Below, in pieces: positions 8,460 to 17,967 of a stretch of 64,000 nucleotides of DNA. Positions within the stretch are counted from its first letter, which is position 1. The number at the start of each line of letters is the position of its first letter. The translations under genes and the position numbers were made by a program. Below the pieces are notes generated by a model, which saw only the letters and a list, made by a program, of their open reading frames with translations, was not told the DNA's origin and made no database searches. The stretch is taken from assembly GCF_013201825.1 (NCBI RefSeq), contig NZ_CP053836.1, forward strand, positions 496,001-560,000, written 5' to 3'. The stretch is from Halarcobacter ebronensis. Its GTDB lineage: Bacteria > Campylobacterota > Campylobacteria > Campylobacterales > Arcobacteraceae.

Positions 8460-9422
8460 ATGAATTTTTTTAAATATATAAAAGCAGTAGGAACTGGACC
8501 AAAATCAAATAGAGATTTAACAAAAGAAGAGATTAAAGAGGCTATAGAAGGTATTCTAGAACAGAAGTGTGAGAGTGAACAAGCAGCAGCTTTTTTAATG
8601 CTTTTAAGGGTAAAACTTGAATCTGATGATGAGTTAAAAGGGTGTTTACAAACCTTTAAAAAATATATAAAAAGAGAAACTCTTCCTCAATCAGTTGAGC
8701 TTGGTTACTCTTATGATGGAAAATCAAATCAACCTTATCTTTTTCCTTTATACGCTCCAATATTAAATGATTTTTTTAGTAGATATAAGGATATTGAACC
8801 TTTTGATATTGTAATAAGTGGAGATGAACTTCAACCTGCAAAAAATGGAGTAACAGTAAAAGAGTTAGCAACTGCTGTCAAGCTAGATGAAAGAATACAC
8901 TTTTTTGATAGAAAAGAGTACTTTAGTGAGCTTTCAGCTCTTACTTCACTTAGAAAAAAACTATATATGAGAACTATTTTTAATACAGTAGAAAAACTTT
9001 TAAATCCTGCAAACTCAAAATACGCTCTTACTTCTGCTTTTCATAAACCCTATGTGGAAAAGTATAATAAACTTTTTGGTGATAGTTATGAAAACTTGGT
9101 AATCATAAAAGGTAGTGAAGGTGCACCTGAAGTATTTAATGATTTTAAATATTGGATTAAAAAAGATGGAAATATAGTTGAAGAGAGTATTAAACTCTTA
9201 GATTTGGATATTGAATATAATCAAACATATGAAGATTTAGCTCTGGAAGGAATGGTTGAAATCATTAACAATCCAACTCCTGAATTAATTAAAATAGTTA
9301 AACTAAATGTAGCAATTTTACTTTTTACAACAAAAAGAGTTGATTCAATTAACAAAGCTTACGAGATGTTAAATGTAAAAGATGGAAATTTTATAAATTT
9401 CTTTAAAAAACTATTCTCATAA
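8460..9422 (+). CDS. TrpD2/YbiB-like protein (glycosyltransferase family 3 fold, nucleic-acid binding)
   Basis: 320 residues with the fold of anthranilate phosphoribosyltransferase: a helical N-terminal domain (SNRDLTKEEIKEAIEGILEQ) and an alpha/beta domain. The family-typical phrases GYSYDGKSNQPYLFPLYAP, SAFHKPYVEKYN and VIKGSEGAPEV match the TrpD2 subgroup (YbiB in E. coli), which lacks the TrpD active-site loop. YbiB binds DNA and is reported to be under SOS control. It should therefore not be annotated as a tryptophan-pathway enzyme. It stands alone and is followed by a strong hairpin terminator. Confidence 0.75.
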   Translation: MNFFKYIKAVGTGPKSNRDLTKEEIKEAIEGILEQKCESEQAAAFLMLLRVKLESDDELKGCLQTFKKYIKRETLPQSVELGYSYDGKSNQPYLFPLYAPILNDFFSRYKDIEPFDIVISGDELQPAKNGVTVKELATAVKLDERIHFFDRKEYFSELSALTSLRKKLYMRTIFNTVEKLLNPANSKYALTSAFHKPYVEKYNKLFGDSYENLVIIKGSEGAPEVFNDFKYWIKKDGNIVEESIKLLDLDIEYNQTYEDLALEGMVEIINNPTPELIKIVKLNVAILLFTTKRVDSINKAYEMLNVKDGNFINFFKKLFS

Positions 9423-9442
9423 AAGAGGCAAATGCCTCTTTT
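9421..9442 (+). terminator. Intrinsic terminator after the TrpD2-like gene
   Basis: AAAAGAGGC - AAAT - GCCTCTTTT, a perfect 9-bp stem with a 4-base loop and T run, overlapping the stop codon of the gene before it. Confidence 0.85.
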
Positions 9443-9515
9443 CAGCTAACAATCAAACCCATTAAAAAAATTTAATTTGTTTAAAAAATATCCATTATTA
9501 GATTAAAATGTATGA

Positions 9516-9521
9516 TATAAT
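9516..9521 (+). promoter_or_regulatory. -10 element of ald
   Basis: TATAAT lies 32 bases upstream of the ald ATG in an AT-rich spacer. The ald ribosome site AAAGGAATT follows it. Confidence 0.5.
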
Positions 9522-9553
9522 TTAATTAAATTAAAATATTTAAAGGAATTAAA

Positions 9554-10660
9554 ATGAAAATAGGTTTGATTAAAGAGATCAAAGTACATGAATATAGAGT
9601 TGGATTAACTCCAAGTTGTGTGGAGGCTTATGTACAAAATGGACACACTGTATTTGTTGAAAAAGATGCAGGTATTGGTGCAGGATTTGAAAACTCTGAA
9701 TACGAAGCAGTTGGAGCTATTATTGAAGCAGACAAAAAGAAAATCTTTGATGAAAGTGAAATGATTGTAAAAGTTAAAGAGCCATTGCCAGAGGAGTATG
9801 ACCTTTTCCATGAAGGGCAAATCCTTTATACTTACTTACATATAGCAGCAGATAAACCACAAGCACAAATGTTATTAGATAAAAAAGTAAAAGCAGTTGC
9901 TTATGAGACAATTACAAGTCCTGAGGGTGGACTTCCTTGTTTAACTCCAATGAGTGAAATTGCAGGAAGACTTGCAGCTCAAGAGGGTGCAAAATATTTA
10001 GAAAAACCTTTTGGTGGAAGAGGAGTTCTTTTAGGTGGAGTTCCTGGTGTACAAAGGGGTAATGTTGTAATCATAGGTGGTGGAATTGTTGGTCTTAACG
10101 CTTGCAAAATGGCAGTTGGATTAGGAGCAAATGTAACAGTTCTTGATATTTCTGCTTCAAGACTTGCTTTTTATGATGACTTATTTGGTTCTCAAGTTAA
10201 TACACTATTTTCAAATAGAGCAAATATTTTAAAAGCAATCAAAGAGGCTGATTTGGTAATTGGTGCAGTTTTAATTCCTGGTGCAGCAGCTCCAAAACTT
10301 GTAAGAAAAGATGATTTAAAACTTATGAAAAAAAGTTCTGTAATTGTGGATGTGGCAATTGATCAAGGTGGATGTTTTGAAACTTCAAAAGCAACATACC
10401 ATGATAATCCAACCTTTGTTGTAAATGATGTTGTTCACTATTGTGTTGCAAATATGCCAGGTGCTGTATCTTTAACTTCAACATTAGCACTTACTGCAAC
10501 AACATTAAGACATGGTTTAGCAATAGCTAATAAAGGATTAGAAAAGGCTCTATCTGATGATAAACATCTATTAAATGGTCTTAATACTTATGATGGAAAA
10601 TTGACAAATGAGGCTGTTGCAAAGAGTTTAGGTATAGCTTACGAAGCTATTTCATTTTAA
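9554..10660 (+). CDS. ald: Alanine dehydrogenase
   Basis: 368 residues, standard length. The start [20 protein letters not shown] is the family signature with the substrate-binding Arg. A Rossmann NAD site is at [20 protein letters not shown], and the catalytic-region motifs LHIAADK and VAYETI are present. It interconverts L-alanine and pyruvate plus ammonia with NAD. In an amino-acid-using bacterium it feeds alanine into central metabolism. The nearby LysE exporter and Aap-type uptake system on the following 5 kb give an amino-acid-themed neighbourhood. It has its own promoter and terminator, so it is a single-gene unit. Confidence 0.95.
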   Translation: MKIGLIKEIKVHEYRVGLTPSCVEAYVQNGHTVFVEKDAGIGAGFENSEYEAVGAIIEADKKKIFDESEMIVKVKEPLPEEYDLFHEGQILYTYLHIAADKPQAQMLLDKKVKAVAYETITSPEGGLPCLTPMSEIAGRLAAQEGAKYLEKPFGGRGVLLGGVPGVQRGNVVIIGGGIVGLNACKMAVGLGANVTVLDISASRLAFYDDLFGSQVNTLFSNRANILKAIKEADLVIGAVLIPGAAAPKLVRKDDLKLMKKSSVIVDVAIDQGGCFETSKATYHDNPTFVVNDVVHYCVANMPGAVSLTSTLALTATTLRHGLAIANKGLEKALSDDKHLLNGLNTYDGKLTNEAVAKSLGIAYEAISF

Positions 10661-10674
10661 TTAAACTAAAGACT

Positions 10675-10699
10675 AGAGGAGAAAATTCTCCTCTTTTTT
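10675..10699 (+). terminator. Intrinsic terminator after ald
   Basis: AGAGGAGAA - AA - TTCTCCTCT followed by TTTTT. The stem is perfect; the tightest two pairs probably open to a 4-base loop. Confidence 0.85.
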
Positions 10700-10712
10700 A
10701 TCTTTTTTGATA

Positions 10713-10718
10713 TATAAT
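10713..10718 (+). promoter_or_regulatory. -10 element of the lysE-family gene
   Basis: TATAAT 22 bases before the TTG start codon, with AAAAGG between as a ribosome site. Confidence 0.5.
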
Positions 10719-10740
10719 CCAAATTTTAAAAGGCACTATT

Positions 10741-11370
10741 TTGGATTTAATAAATTTCACACTACTTTTAGTTTTTATACCAACTTTCTTTTTTGTTTCA
10801 ATTACTCCTGGAATGTGTATGACTTTGGCTCTTAGCATGGGAATGAGTATTGGATTAAAAAGAACTTTTTATATGATGTATGGAGAGTTACTTGGTGTTG
10901 GTCTTGTTGCAACTTCTTCTGTAATTGGTGTTGCAACTATTATGCTTAAATACCCAACAATATTTCTATTTTTAAAATATGGTGGAGGTTTGTATTTAGG
11001 TTATTTGGGTATTCAAATGTGGATGTCAAAGGGTAAAATGGCACTTAAACTTGATAAAAGTTGCCAATATGATATTTCAAAAAAATCTCTTGCAATGCAA
11101 GGATTTATAACAGCAATTGCAAATCCAAAAGGGTGGGCATTTTTTATTGCATTACTTCCACCTTTTATTGATGAAAAATTACCTATGATATCTCAGCTTC
11201 CAATTTTGATATTAATGATATTATCTTTAGAGTTTTCATGTCTTATTATTTATGCAAGTGGAGGAAGTACATTAAGAAAGATTTTACAAAATAGTTCGAA
11301 TGTTAAACTTATAAATAAAATAGCTGGAACAATGATGATAGGAATTGGTATCTGGCTAGCATCAAGTTAA
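10741..11370 (+). CDS. LysE/RhtB-family amino-acid exporter
   Basis: 209 residues with about six membrane helices, the size and layout of LysE-type translocators. The N-terminal family phrase FVSITPGMCMTLALSMGMS lies near residues 19-37 and the second repeat carries QGFITAIANPKGWAFFIALL. It exports an amino acid or a related small metabolite from the cytoplasm; the substrate is not readable from sequence. The start codon is TTG at 10741, preceded by AAAAGG and a -10 box. There is no better in-frame ATG upstream. It is convergent with the ABC transporter operon and shares a two-way terminator. Confidence 0.88.
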   Translation: MDLINFTLLLVFIPTFFFVSITPGMCMTLALSMGMSIGLKRTFYMMYGELLGVGLVATSSVIGVATIMLKYPTIFLFLKYGGGLYLGYLGIQMWMSKGKMALKLDKSCQYDISKKSLAMQGFITAIANPKGWAFFIALLPPFIDEKLPMISQLPILILMILSLEFSCLIIYASGGSTLRKILQNSSNVKLINKIAGTMMIGIGIWLASS

Positions 11371-11378
11371 GGAAGAAC

Positions 11379-11402
11379 CTAAAAGAGAAAACTCTCTTTT
11401 AG
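11379..11402. terminator. Bidirectional terminator between lysE-family gene and aapP
   Basis: CTAAAAGAGA - AAAC - TCTCTTTTAG, a perfect 10-bp stem with A- and T-rich flanks usable from either side. It contains the stop codon of the minus-strand ATPase gene. Confidence 0.8.
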
Positions 11403-12148
11403 TGATCTAAAATTTGTTCTAAAAATAGTTTAAGTCTATCAGATTGTGGATTCTCAAAGAACTCAATTGGAGTATTCTCTTCAACTATTTGACCTGCATC
11501 CATAAAAATTACTCTATCAGCAACTTTTTTTGCAAATCCCATTTCGTGTGTTACACAAACCATAGTAATTCCATCTTGAGCAAGTTCTGTCATAACATCT
11601 AAAACCTCTCCAATCATTTCAGGGTCTAGTGCTGAGGTTGGTTCATCAAAAAGCATAATATCTGGATTGTTGCAAAGACATCTAGCAATTGCCACCCTTT
11701 GTTGTTGTCCACCAGATAATTGGTTTGGATATTTGTGTGCTTGTTCAGCAATTTTTACTCTCTCTAAATAGTGCATTGCTGTTTCAATTGCTTGTTTTCT
11801 TGGAACTTTTGAAACCCAAGTTGGAGCAAGAATTAGGTTTTCTAAAATAGATAAATGAGGGAAAAGATTAAAGTGTTGAAATACCATTCCAACATGTTTT
11901 CTAATCTCTCTAATTCTCTTAACATCTTCTGTTAATTCCATACCTTTTACAATAATACTACCCTCTTGAAAAGGTTCAAGCCTGTTGATACATCTAATTG
12001 TTGTAGATTTACCAGAACCAGAAGGACCACAAATTACAATCCTTTCCCCTTTTTTAACTTGAAGATTTACATCTTTTAGTACGTGAAAATCTCCATACCA
12101 TTTATTAACATTGCTCATTTCAATCATATTATCTATAATTTTTGCCAT
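11399..12148 (-). CDS. aapP: Amino-acid ABC transporter ATP-binding protein
   Basis: 249 residues. Walker A is GPSGSGKST, the Q-loop region is [17 protein letters not shown], the signature is [12 protein letters not shown], Walker B is [13 protein letters not shown], and the switch His is in [12 protein letters not shown]. These are the exact features of polar amino-acid importers of the GlnQ/AapP class. It is the last gene of the operon aapJ-aapQ-aapM-aapP and powers uptake by the two permeases. The AGGAAAAGAAA ribosome site sits just before the ATG at 12148. Confidence 0.95.
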   Translation of the reverse strand: MAKIIDNMIEMSNVNKWYGDFHVLKDVNLQVKKGERIVICGPSGSGKSTTIRCINRLEPFQEGSIIVKGMELTEDVKRIREIRKHVGMVFQHFNLFPHLSILENLILAPTWVSKVPRKQAIETAMHYLERVKIAEQAHKYPNQLSGGQQQRVAIARCLCNNPDIMLFDEPTSALDPEMIGEVLDVMTELAQDGITMVCVTHEMGFAKKVADRVIFMDAGQIVEENTPIEFFENPQSDRLKLFLEQILDH

Positions 12149-12160
12149 TTTCTTTTCCTA

Positions 12161-13240
12161 TTATCTATGATTTGTATTAAATCTATTCTCTATTGATTTA
12201 GCATATTTTGACATGCTAAAACAAATTATCCAGTAAATTAAGGTTACAAAAACATATCCTTCTGTTTCAAACCCTAGCCAATTTGCATCTGTTGCTGTTA
12301 GTGTTACCATTGCAAGCATATCAAATAGACCAATAATCAATACAAGAGTTGTATCTTTGAATAGTGAAATAAATGCACCAACAATATTTGGTATTGATAT
12401 TTTAAGCGCTTGAGGAAGAATAATTAACCCCATTGTTTGCCAATATGAAAGACCTATTGAATCTGCTGCTTCATATTGTCCTTTTGGAATAGCTTGGAGA
12501 CCACCTCTTATAACCTCTGCAATATATGCTGATTGGAATAGAGTAATACCAATTAAAGCTCTAAGAAGTTTGTCAAAATCCATCCCTTCAGGGAAAAATA
12601 GAGGAAGAATTACTGATGACATAAATAGAAGTGTAATTAAAGGAACACCTCTAATAAACTCAATATACATAACACTTATTGTTCTAATAATTGGCATATT
12701 TGATTGTCTTCCTAAAGCAAAAACAATACCAATAGGAAAAGAGGCAAGAATACCAACAGAAGCAACAACAATTGTTAAAAGTAATCCACCCCATTTTTGC
12801 GTTGGAATAATCTCTAAACCTAATCCTCCATGTAGAAGTAAAAGGGAAATTAAAGGGAAAGATACAATAATAAAAATTCTAAATTTAATATTTCTAATTT
12901 TTCTAAAAAGAACAATATAAAGAATAAAAATACCAACAATTAAGTTTGGTCTGTAATATTGATCTTCAGGATAAAAACCATATATAAATTGATTAAATTT
13001 TTCATAAATATATATCCATCTTGCACCATGACCAGTTATTTGTTCTTTTGTTCCACTCCAAGTGGCATCAAAAATCAAATAATTAAGAAGTGGTGGCACA
13101 ACATAAAGTATAAGTGCAAAAGACAGAATAGTTAATATTGTACTAGATAGTGAAGAGAATAGATTTTCTCTAACCCAATATGTAAAACCTTTTGTATTAA
13201 CAGGAGCTGGTCGGCTCTCTTTTTTACTATAGATAGCCAT
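12161..13240 (-). CDS. aapM: Amino-acid ABC transporter permease (AapM/BztC-like)
   Basis: 359 residues, longer than HisM-type permeases because of an N-terminal extension with extra helices, a trait of the Aap/Bzt permeases. The permease core begins after residue 150. The EAA-type loop that docks the ATPase reads EAADSIGLSYWQTMGLIILP. It overlaps aapQ by one base and lies 12 bp before aapP. With AapQ it forms the membrane channel for a broad range of L-amino acids. Substrate breadth is inferred from the family. Confidence 0.93.
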   Translation of the reverse strand: MAIYSKKESRPAPVNTKGFTYWVRENLFSSLSSTILTILSFALILYVVPPLLNYLIFDATWSGTKEQITGHGARWIYIYEKFNQFIYGFYPEDQYYRPNLIVGIFILYIVLFRKIRNIKFRIFIIVSFPLISLLLLHGGLGLEIIPTQKWGGLLLTIVVASVGILASFPIGIVFALGRQSNMPIIRTISVMYIEFIRGVPLITLLFMSSVILPLFFPEGMDFDKLLRALIGITLFQSAYIAEVIRGGLQAIPKGQYEAADSIGLSYWQTMGLIILPQALKISIPNIVGAFISLFKDTTLVLIIGLFDMLAMVTLTATDANWLGFETEGYVFVTLIYWIICFSMSKYAKSIENRFNTNHR

Positions 13241-14424
13241 TATCTCTCCTTTATCTTTGTTCTTGAATTGAAGTAGTTCATAATTAAAGAGATGAAAATA
13301 CTAATTGTTAAATAGACTGCCATTGTCATCAAAATAATCTCTATTGATTGTCCAACTTGATTTAGGGATGTTCCTGCAAAAACAGTAACTAACTCTGGAT
13401 ATCCAATTGCAGTTGCAAGGGAAGAGTTTTTTGTTAAGTTAAGATATTGATTGATTACAGGAGGAATTATTACTCTAAGAGCTTGAGGAAGAACAACTTT
13501 TTTTAGAATTATATAATCTTTTAATCCTAAGGCGTTTGCAGCCTCTTTTTGTCCTTTTGGAACAGCTTCAATACCAGCTCTTACTGCTTCAGCTATATAT
13601 GTTGCTGTATAAATACTAAGTGCAAAAGTCAAAGCTAAGAGTTCAGGAATTAAACTCCATCCACCTTTAAAGTTAAACCCTTTTAAAGCTGGATAATCCA
13701 AAGTTGCAGGACTTCCACTAATAAAAAAAACCAATGTTGGTGCTATTATTAATATAGCTATTGATGTCCAAACTATTGGGAACTCTTCTCCTGTTTCCTC
13801 ATGCCTTTTCTTTGACCATTTCCTTAAAAATATAACTGCAACTATCCCTAGAATAAATGCAATAAATACAGCTATAAAACCACTTTCTAAAATAGGTCTT
13901 GGTATATAAAGACCTCTATTATTGAAAAAAATTGTATCAAAATAAGATAGTGATTGTTTAGGAGTTGGAAGTGAGGCTAATACAACATTGTACCAAAATA
14001 GAATTTGCAAAAGAATAGGAATATTTCTAAAGGTTTCAATATAAACCATTGATAGTTTTGCAACCATAAAGTTTTTTGAAAGTCTTCCAATTCCAATTAG
14101 AAGTCCAATAACTGTTGCAAAAAATATTGATATAAAAGATACTAAAAGTGTATTTAGAAGTCCAATTATAAATACTTTTCCATGAGTATCTGATTCATCA
14201 TAATGTATAAGAGTTTGTAAAATACCAAATCCTGCTTCATTATGTAAGAAATCAAATCCTGTATTAATCCCACGTTTTTCTATATTTACAAACATATTGT
14301 TTAAAACAAAATATGTAAATAAAAAAATAGCTAGTAATACTATAACCTGATAGATAAGTGCTCTATTTTCAGGATTATTATAAAAAGCAACGGATGCTTG
14401 TGGCTTTTTTTTGTGTTTTGTCAT
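13240..14424 (-). CDS. aapQ: Amino-acid ABC transporter permease (AapQ/BztB-like)
   Basis: 394 residues with a first helix near residues 28-46, a long insertion, and the permease core. The ATPase-docking loop is EAANALGLKDYIILKKVVLP. The long periplasmic insertion between the first helices is characteristic of AapQ/BztB. It starts 84 bp after the binding-protein gene, and an intrinsic terminator-like hairpin lies in that gap, so it is probably made at lower level than AapJ. Confidence 0.93.
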   Translation of the reverse strand: MTKHKKKPQASVAFYNNPENRALIYQVIVLLAIFLFTYFVLNNMFVNIEKRGINTGFDFLHNEAGFGILQTLIHYDESDTHGKVFIIGLLNTLLVSFISIFFATVIGLLIGIGRLSKNFMVAKLSMVYIETFRNIPILLQILFWYNVVLASLPTPKQSLSYFDTIFFNNRGLYIPRPILESGFIAVFIAFILGIVAVIFLRKWSKKRHEETGEEFPIVWTSIAILIIAPTLVFFISGSPATLDYPALKGFNFKGGWSLIPELLALTFALSIYTATYIAEAVRAGIEAVPKGQKEAANALGLKDYIILKKVVLPQALRVIIPPVINQYLNLTKNSSLATAIGYPELVTVFAGTSLNQVGQSIEIILMTMAVYLTISIFISLIMNYFNSRTKIKER

Positions 14425-14439
14425 TTTTTTTCACCTTAA

Positions 14440-14466
14440 AAGAAAAAAGGGGAAGAACACTTCCCC
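14440..14466 (-). terminator. Attenuator hairpin between aapJ and aapQ
   Basis: Read on the minus strand: GGGGAAG - TGTT - CTTCCCC followed by TTTTTT and more T. This is a textbook intrinsic terminator placed inside the operon, between the binding-protein gene and the permease genes. Partial read-through would give excess binding protein over membrane components. Confidence 0.85.
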
Positions 14467-14508
14467 CTCTTAGATTTGTAAAAAATTAGTAGCTTTGAGA
14501 TAATTAGA

Positions 14509-15525
14509 TTATCTAATTGGAGCTCCATATTGGATTCCACCATCTTTCCACAATGCATTAAGACCTCTACTAATTTGTAAAGGAGAACCTTTTCCTACAT
14601 TTCTTTCAAATACTTCACCGTAGTTACCAACTTCTTTAATGATATAGTAAGCCCATTTGTTATCTAGACCTAAAAACTCACCAAAGTTACCAGTTACACC
14701 TAAAAATCTTTTAATATCTGGATTTTCACTTTTTAGCATCTCATCTACATTTGCAGATGTAATACCAAACTCTTCAGCATTTAACATTGCAATATGTACC
14801 CATCTTGCAATTTTAAACCATTTATCATCACCTTGTCTTACAACTGTACCTAAAGGCTCTTTAGAGATAATTTCTGGTAAAACGATAGCTGAATTTGGAT
14901 CTTTTAAAGTTGTTCTTAATCCATAAAGTTGAGATGCATCAGAAGTTAAAACATCACATCTACCAGCTTCAAAACCTTCAATAGTTTGTGCTGATGTATC
15001 ATATGTAATAGGTTTATACTCCATTTTGTTTGCTTTGAAGTAGTCAGTTAAGTTAAGCTCAGTTGTTGTACCTGCTTGAATACAAACAGTTGCTCCATCA
15101 AGCTCTTTTGCTGATTTTACTCCAATATTTTTTGAAACTAAAAAACCTTGACCGTCATAGTAGTTAACAGCAGCGAAAGTTAAACCTAATGAAGTATCTC
15201 TTGTAGCTGTCCAAGTTGTATTTCTAGCCAACAAATCTACTTCACCACTTTGAAGTGCTGTAAATCTCTCTTTTGCGTTTAAGTGAGCATATTTAACTTT
15301 TGAAGCATCACCAAAAATAGCAGCAGCTACAGCTCTACAAGCATCAACATCGATTCCTGCCCATACACCTTTTGAATCAGGAGATGCAAAACCAGGTAAC
15401 CCTGTATTTAAGCCACAACTTAAGTAACCATTTTTCTTAGTAGTATCTAAAGTATCAGCTTGTGATACAGTTGCTGCAATAGCTAAAGCAGCAATACTCA
15501 ACGACACAGATTTAAGTAATTTCAT
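14509..15525 (-). CDS. aapJ: General L-amino-acid ABC transporter substrate-binding protein
   Basis: 338 residues from the ATG at 15525, which has the site AAAGGAAAA and a signal peptide (MKLLKSVSLSIAALAIAATV, cut after SQA). The longer reading frame adds 28 residues of non-signal type and is rejected. The mature protein is an SBP family 3 protein with the AapJ/BztA phrases GVWAGIDVDACRAVAAAIFG and DLLARNTTWTATRD, and QAGTTTELNL in the second lobe. It catches amino acids in the periplasm for AapQM. A minus-strand -10 element (TATAAT, 15557-15562) lies 32 bp upstream. Confidence 0.95.
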   Translation of the reverse strand: MKLLKSVSLSIAALAIAATVSQADTLDTTKKNGYLSCGLNTGLPGFASPDSKGVWAGIDVDACRAVAAAIFGDASKVKYAHLNAKERFTALQSGEVDLLARNTTWTATRDTSLGLTFAAVNYYDGQGFLVSKNIGVKSAKELDGATVCIQAGTTTELNLTDYFKANKMEYKPITYDTSAQTIEGFEAGRCDVLTSDASQLYGLRTTLKDPNSAIVLPEIISKEPLGTVVRQGDDKWFKIARWVHIAMLNAEEFGITSANVDEMLKSENPDIKRFLGVTGNFGEFLGLDNKWAYYIIKEVGNYGEVFERNVGKGSPLQISRGLNALWKDGGIQYGAPIR

Positions 15526-15556
15526 ATTTTTTCCTTTTGTTGGTTTTGGAGTTACT

Positions 15557-15562
15557 ATTATA
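15557..15562 (-). promoter_or_regulatory. -10 element of the aap operon
   Basis: TATAAT on the minus strand, about 32 bases before the aapJ ATG, in a TATATATA-rich spacer, so the exact register is uncertain. Confidence 0.45.
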
Positions 15563-15712
15563 TATATTCTTAGTAGCAACCAAATAGCATTAACAATTAT
15601 AATGTGCAAAATGCAACTTTTCTGTAATTATTTGTATAATTAATATGCAATTTACAATTTTCAATAAAAAAGAATTATTTGTTATGATATAACATCATAA
15701 AAAAGGCGTAAA

Positions 15713-16110
15713 ATGGATTATTTACCGATTTTTTACTCACTGGAAAATAAAAAGATTTTAATAGTTGGAGTAGGAAAAATTGCATTAAAAAGATTAGAAA
15801 TGGTTCTAAAATTTTGCAAAGATGTAACAATAATCTCACCACCAACTGATGAAAAAATAGATACTTTTATTGTACAAAATAGTTTAAATTATCTAAAAAG
15901 AGAGTATAAAAAAAGGGGACATAGAAGGTTTTGATATTGTAATAGTTACAGCAAATGATATATTTTTGTAAAAGTAAACTTCCTAAAAATTTTGGAGAGT
16001 TTTTAAACTATTTAGATGAGTATAGAAAAACTCATCCAAAAGGTGAAAAGAGAATGTAAAACTTAAAAAATATGGTTGATAAATATTTTGAAGAGAATTT
16101 CAAAGATTAG
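15713..16110 (+). pseudogene. Decayed precorrin-2 dehydrogenase / sirohydrochlorin ferrochelatase gene (CysG-N/Met8 type)
   Basis: The first 64 or so codons (YLPIFYSLENKKILIVGVGK) are a normal CysG N-terminus with its NAD site. At the seven-A run 15908-15914 the frame shifts. The next frame continues as GDIEGFDIVIVTANDI and stops at about 15971. What follows (KLPKNFGEFLNYLDEYRK, from about 15971) matches the far C-terminal helices of the family and contains a further stop at about 16057. About 65 codons of the middle domain are missing. So there is one frameshift, one internal deletion and at least one nonsense codon. The end overlaps the stop of convergent cobA by 4 bp. The neighbouring cobA is intact. 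Confidence 0.85.
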
Positions 16111-16841
16111 TTAAACCATTTAAGATCTTCTCTTAATTTTACCACTTCTCCTATAATTATAATAGAAGGGGAGATAGCCTCTTTAGATTTTTTTACAATA
16201 TCTTCTAAAGTTCCAACAATTACTTTTTGATTTTTTGTTGTTCCATTTGAAATGATTGCACAAGGATAATTTTTTGGTTTTCCTACCTCTAAAAGTTTTG
16301 AAACTATTAATTCAATATTGTGTAAACCCATTAAAAAAACAATAGTTTCATCTTCAATAAAAGAGTTCCAATTTATATTTGCAATATTTTCACTACTTTT
16401 TCTATGTCCAGTTACAACTCTAAAAGAGGGAGTGATTCCTCTATTTGTTACAGGAATTCCTGCATATGCTGGAACTGAAATAGCTGAAGTTATTCCAGGG
16501 ATAATCTCAAATTCAATTCCCCTTTGTTTTAAGTACAAGGCCTCTTCTCCTCCTCTTCCAAAAACAAAAGGATCTCCCCCTTTAAGTCTTACTACAGACT
16601 CATATTTTAGGGCACTTTGATAAATTATTTCATTTATTTCATCTTGAGGAACACTATGGTGCCCTTTCTCTTTTCCAACAAATATTAATTTTACATCTTT
16701 TTTTGCTTCATTCAAAATTTCGGGGTTTGCAAGTCTGTCATATATTATTATATCTGCACTTTGAATCATTTTTAGTGCTTTAATTGTAAGAAGATCAATA
16801 TCACCTGGTCCAGCACCGGTTAAATAAACTTTACCTTTCAT
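16107..16841 (-). CDS. cobA: Uroporphyrinogen-III C-methyltransferase
   Basis: 244 residues from ATG 16841 (MKGKVYLTGAGPGDIDLLT). A TTG at 16859 with an AAGG upstream is a possible six-residue-longer start. Family motifs are present: GAGPGD at the N-terminus, VVRLKGGDPFVFGRGGEE for S-adenosylmethionine binding, and GITSAISVPAYAGIPVTNRG. It methylates uroporphyrinogen III at C2 and C7 to give precorrin-2, the entry to siroheme. The enzyme for the next steps next door is a pseudogene, so precorrin-2 must be handled by another gene elsewhere, or the branch is failing. Confidence 0.93.
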   Translation of the reverse strand: MKGKVYLTGAGPGDIDLLTIKALKMIQSADIIIYDRLANPEILNEAKKDVKLIFVGKEKGHHSVPQDEINEIIYQSALKYESVVRLKGGDPFVFGRGGEEALYLKQRGIEFEIIPGITSAISVPAYAGIPVTNRGITPSFRVVTGHRKSSENIANINWNSFIEDETIVFLMGLHNIELIVSKLLEVGKPKNYPCAIISNGTTKNQKVIVGTLEDIVKKSKEAISPSIIIIGEVVKLREDLKWFN

Positions 16842-17002
16842 TAACTCTCTTTTTGGCAAAATTATACCTTATTTAGTTTAGTATAAATTTTATTTCGAAT
16901 ATTAGATAATATACAATGTTTAATTTTTAATTTACTTTAACATATTTTAGGACCTTTAAGTTTATTTATATTAAGCTAGAAAAATTTTGAATAGGAAAGC
17001 AG

Positions 17003-17965
17003 ATGTTAATCGATGGGCATGGAAGAGAAGTTGATTACCTCAGAGTTTCCGTGACTGAAAGGTGTAATTTTAGATGTCAGTATTGTATGCCAGAAAAACC
17101 TTTCTCATGGGTTCCCAGGGAAGAACTTTTAAGTTATGAGGAGTTGTTTGAATTCGTCAAAGTCGCAATTGACGAAGGAATAAGAAAAGTAAGAATTACA
17201 GGAGGAGAACCACTTTTAAGAGAAGGGCTTGATAACTTTGTAAAAATGATTGCAGAGTATAAAGATGGTATTGATTTGGCTTTAACAACTAATGGGTATC
17301 TTTTACCTCAAGTTGCAGATAAATTAGCTAAGGCTGGGCTAAAAAGAATAAATGTATCTTTAGACTCATTAAAAGAAGAAGTTGCAGAAAAAATTGCACA
17401 AAAGAATGTTCTAAAAAAAGTTTTAGAAGGGATTCAAGCAGCAGATGATGCAGGTTTAAAAATAAAAATAAATTGTGTTCCAATGAGGGGCGTAAATGAT
17501 AAAGAACTTGTTGATTTAATTGAATTTTGTAGAAAAAGAGAATATCCAATCAGATTTATTGAATTTATGGAAAATGAACATGCACACAGTGGTGCAAAGG
17601 GTTATACTTCTGAGCAAATTCAAGAGATTATTGGGAAAGATTACAAGTTTAAAAAAGTTGAAAGAACAGGAAGTTCACCTTCACAAGATTATGAGATGGA
17701 AGATGGTTATGTTTTTGGGATAATTGAACCCCATAAAGATGATTTTTGTGCTACATGTAATAGAATAAGATTGACTGCAAGTGGAGTTTTAATTCCATGT
17801 CTATATTTTGAAGATGCCCAAAGTATCAAAGAGGCTATAAAAAATAAAGATATTAAAAAAGCAGTTGAAATTTTAAAAGATGTATTGGCAAAAAAACCTG
17901 AAAAGAATAGATGGTCAGAAGACTCAAAAATCTCTTCAAGGGCATTTTATGAAACAGGGGGATGA
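17003..17965 (+). CDS. moaA: GTP 3',8-cyclase (molybdenum cofactor biosynthesis)
   Basis: 320 residues. The radical-SAM cluster motif is CNFRCQYC at residues 21-28, followed by [12 protein letters not shown]. The second Fe-S cluster motif is at the C-terminus ([18 protein letters not shown]). Early residues [12 protein letters not shown] are the family start. It rearranges GTP in the first step of molybdopterin synthesis, and precedes use of Mo enzymes such as nitrate or formate oxidoreductases. The start has the site AGGAAAGC. No other moa or moe gene is adjacent. It ends 2 bp from the convergent unknown gene. Confidence 0.96.
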   Translation: MLIDGHGREVDYLRVSVTERCNFRCQYCMPEKPFSWVPREELLSYEELFEFVKVAIDEGIRKVRITGGEPLLREGLDNFVKMIAEYKDGIDLALTTNGYLLPQVADKLAKAGLKRINVSLDSLKEEVAEKIAQKNVLKKVLEGIQAADDAGLKIKINCVPMRGVNDKELVDLIEFCRKREYPIRFIEFMENEHAHSGAKGYTSEQIQEIIGKDYKFKKVERTGSSPSQDYEMEDGYVFGIIEPHKDDFCATCNRIRLTASGVLIPCLYFEDAQSIKEAIKNKDIKKAVEILKDVLAKKPEKNRWSEDSKISSRAFYETGG

Positions 17966-17967
17966 TA

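Noticed and set aside
8460-9422. Anthranilate phosphoribosyltransferase (TrpD) for tryptophan synthesis
   Set aside because: Has the TrpD fold but the motifs of the TrpD2/YbiB group and no trp neighbours.
15526-15609. 28-residue extension of AapJ
   Set aside because: Would bury the true signal peptide and the AAGGA site, and overlaps the -10 box.
15900-15960. Frameshift in the CysG-like gene as a simple sequencing error in the A7 run
   Set aside because: Even with the base corrected, the central domain is missing and a further stop follows, so the gene is broken regardless.
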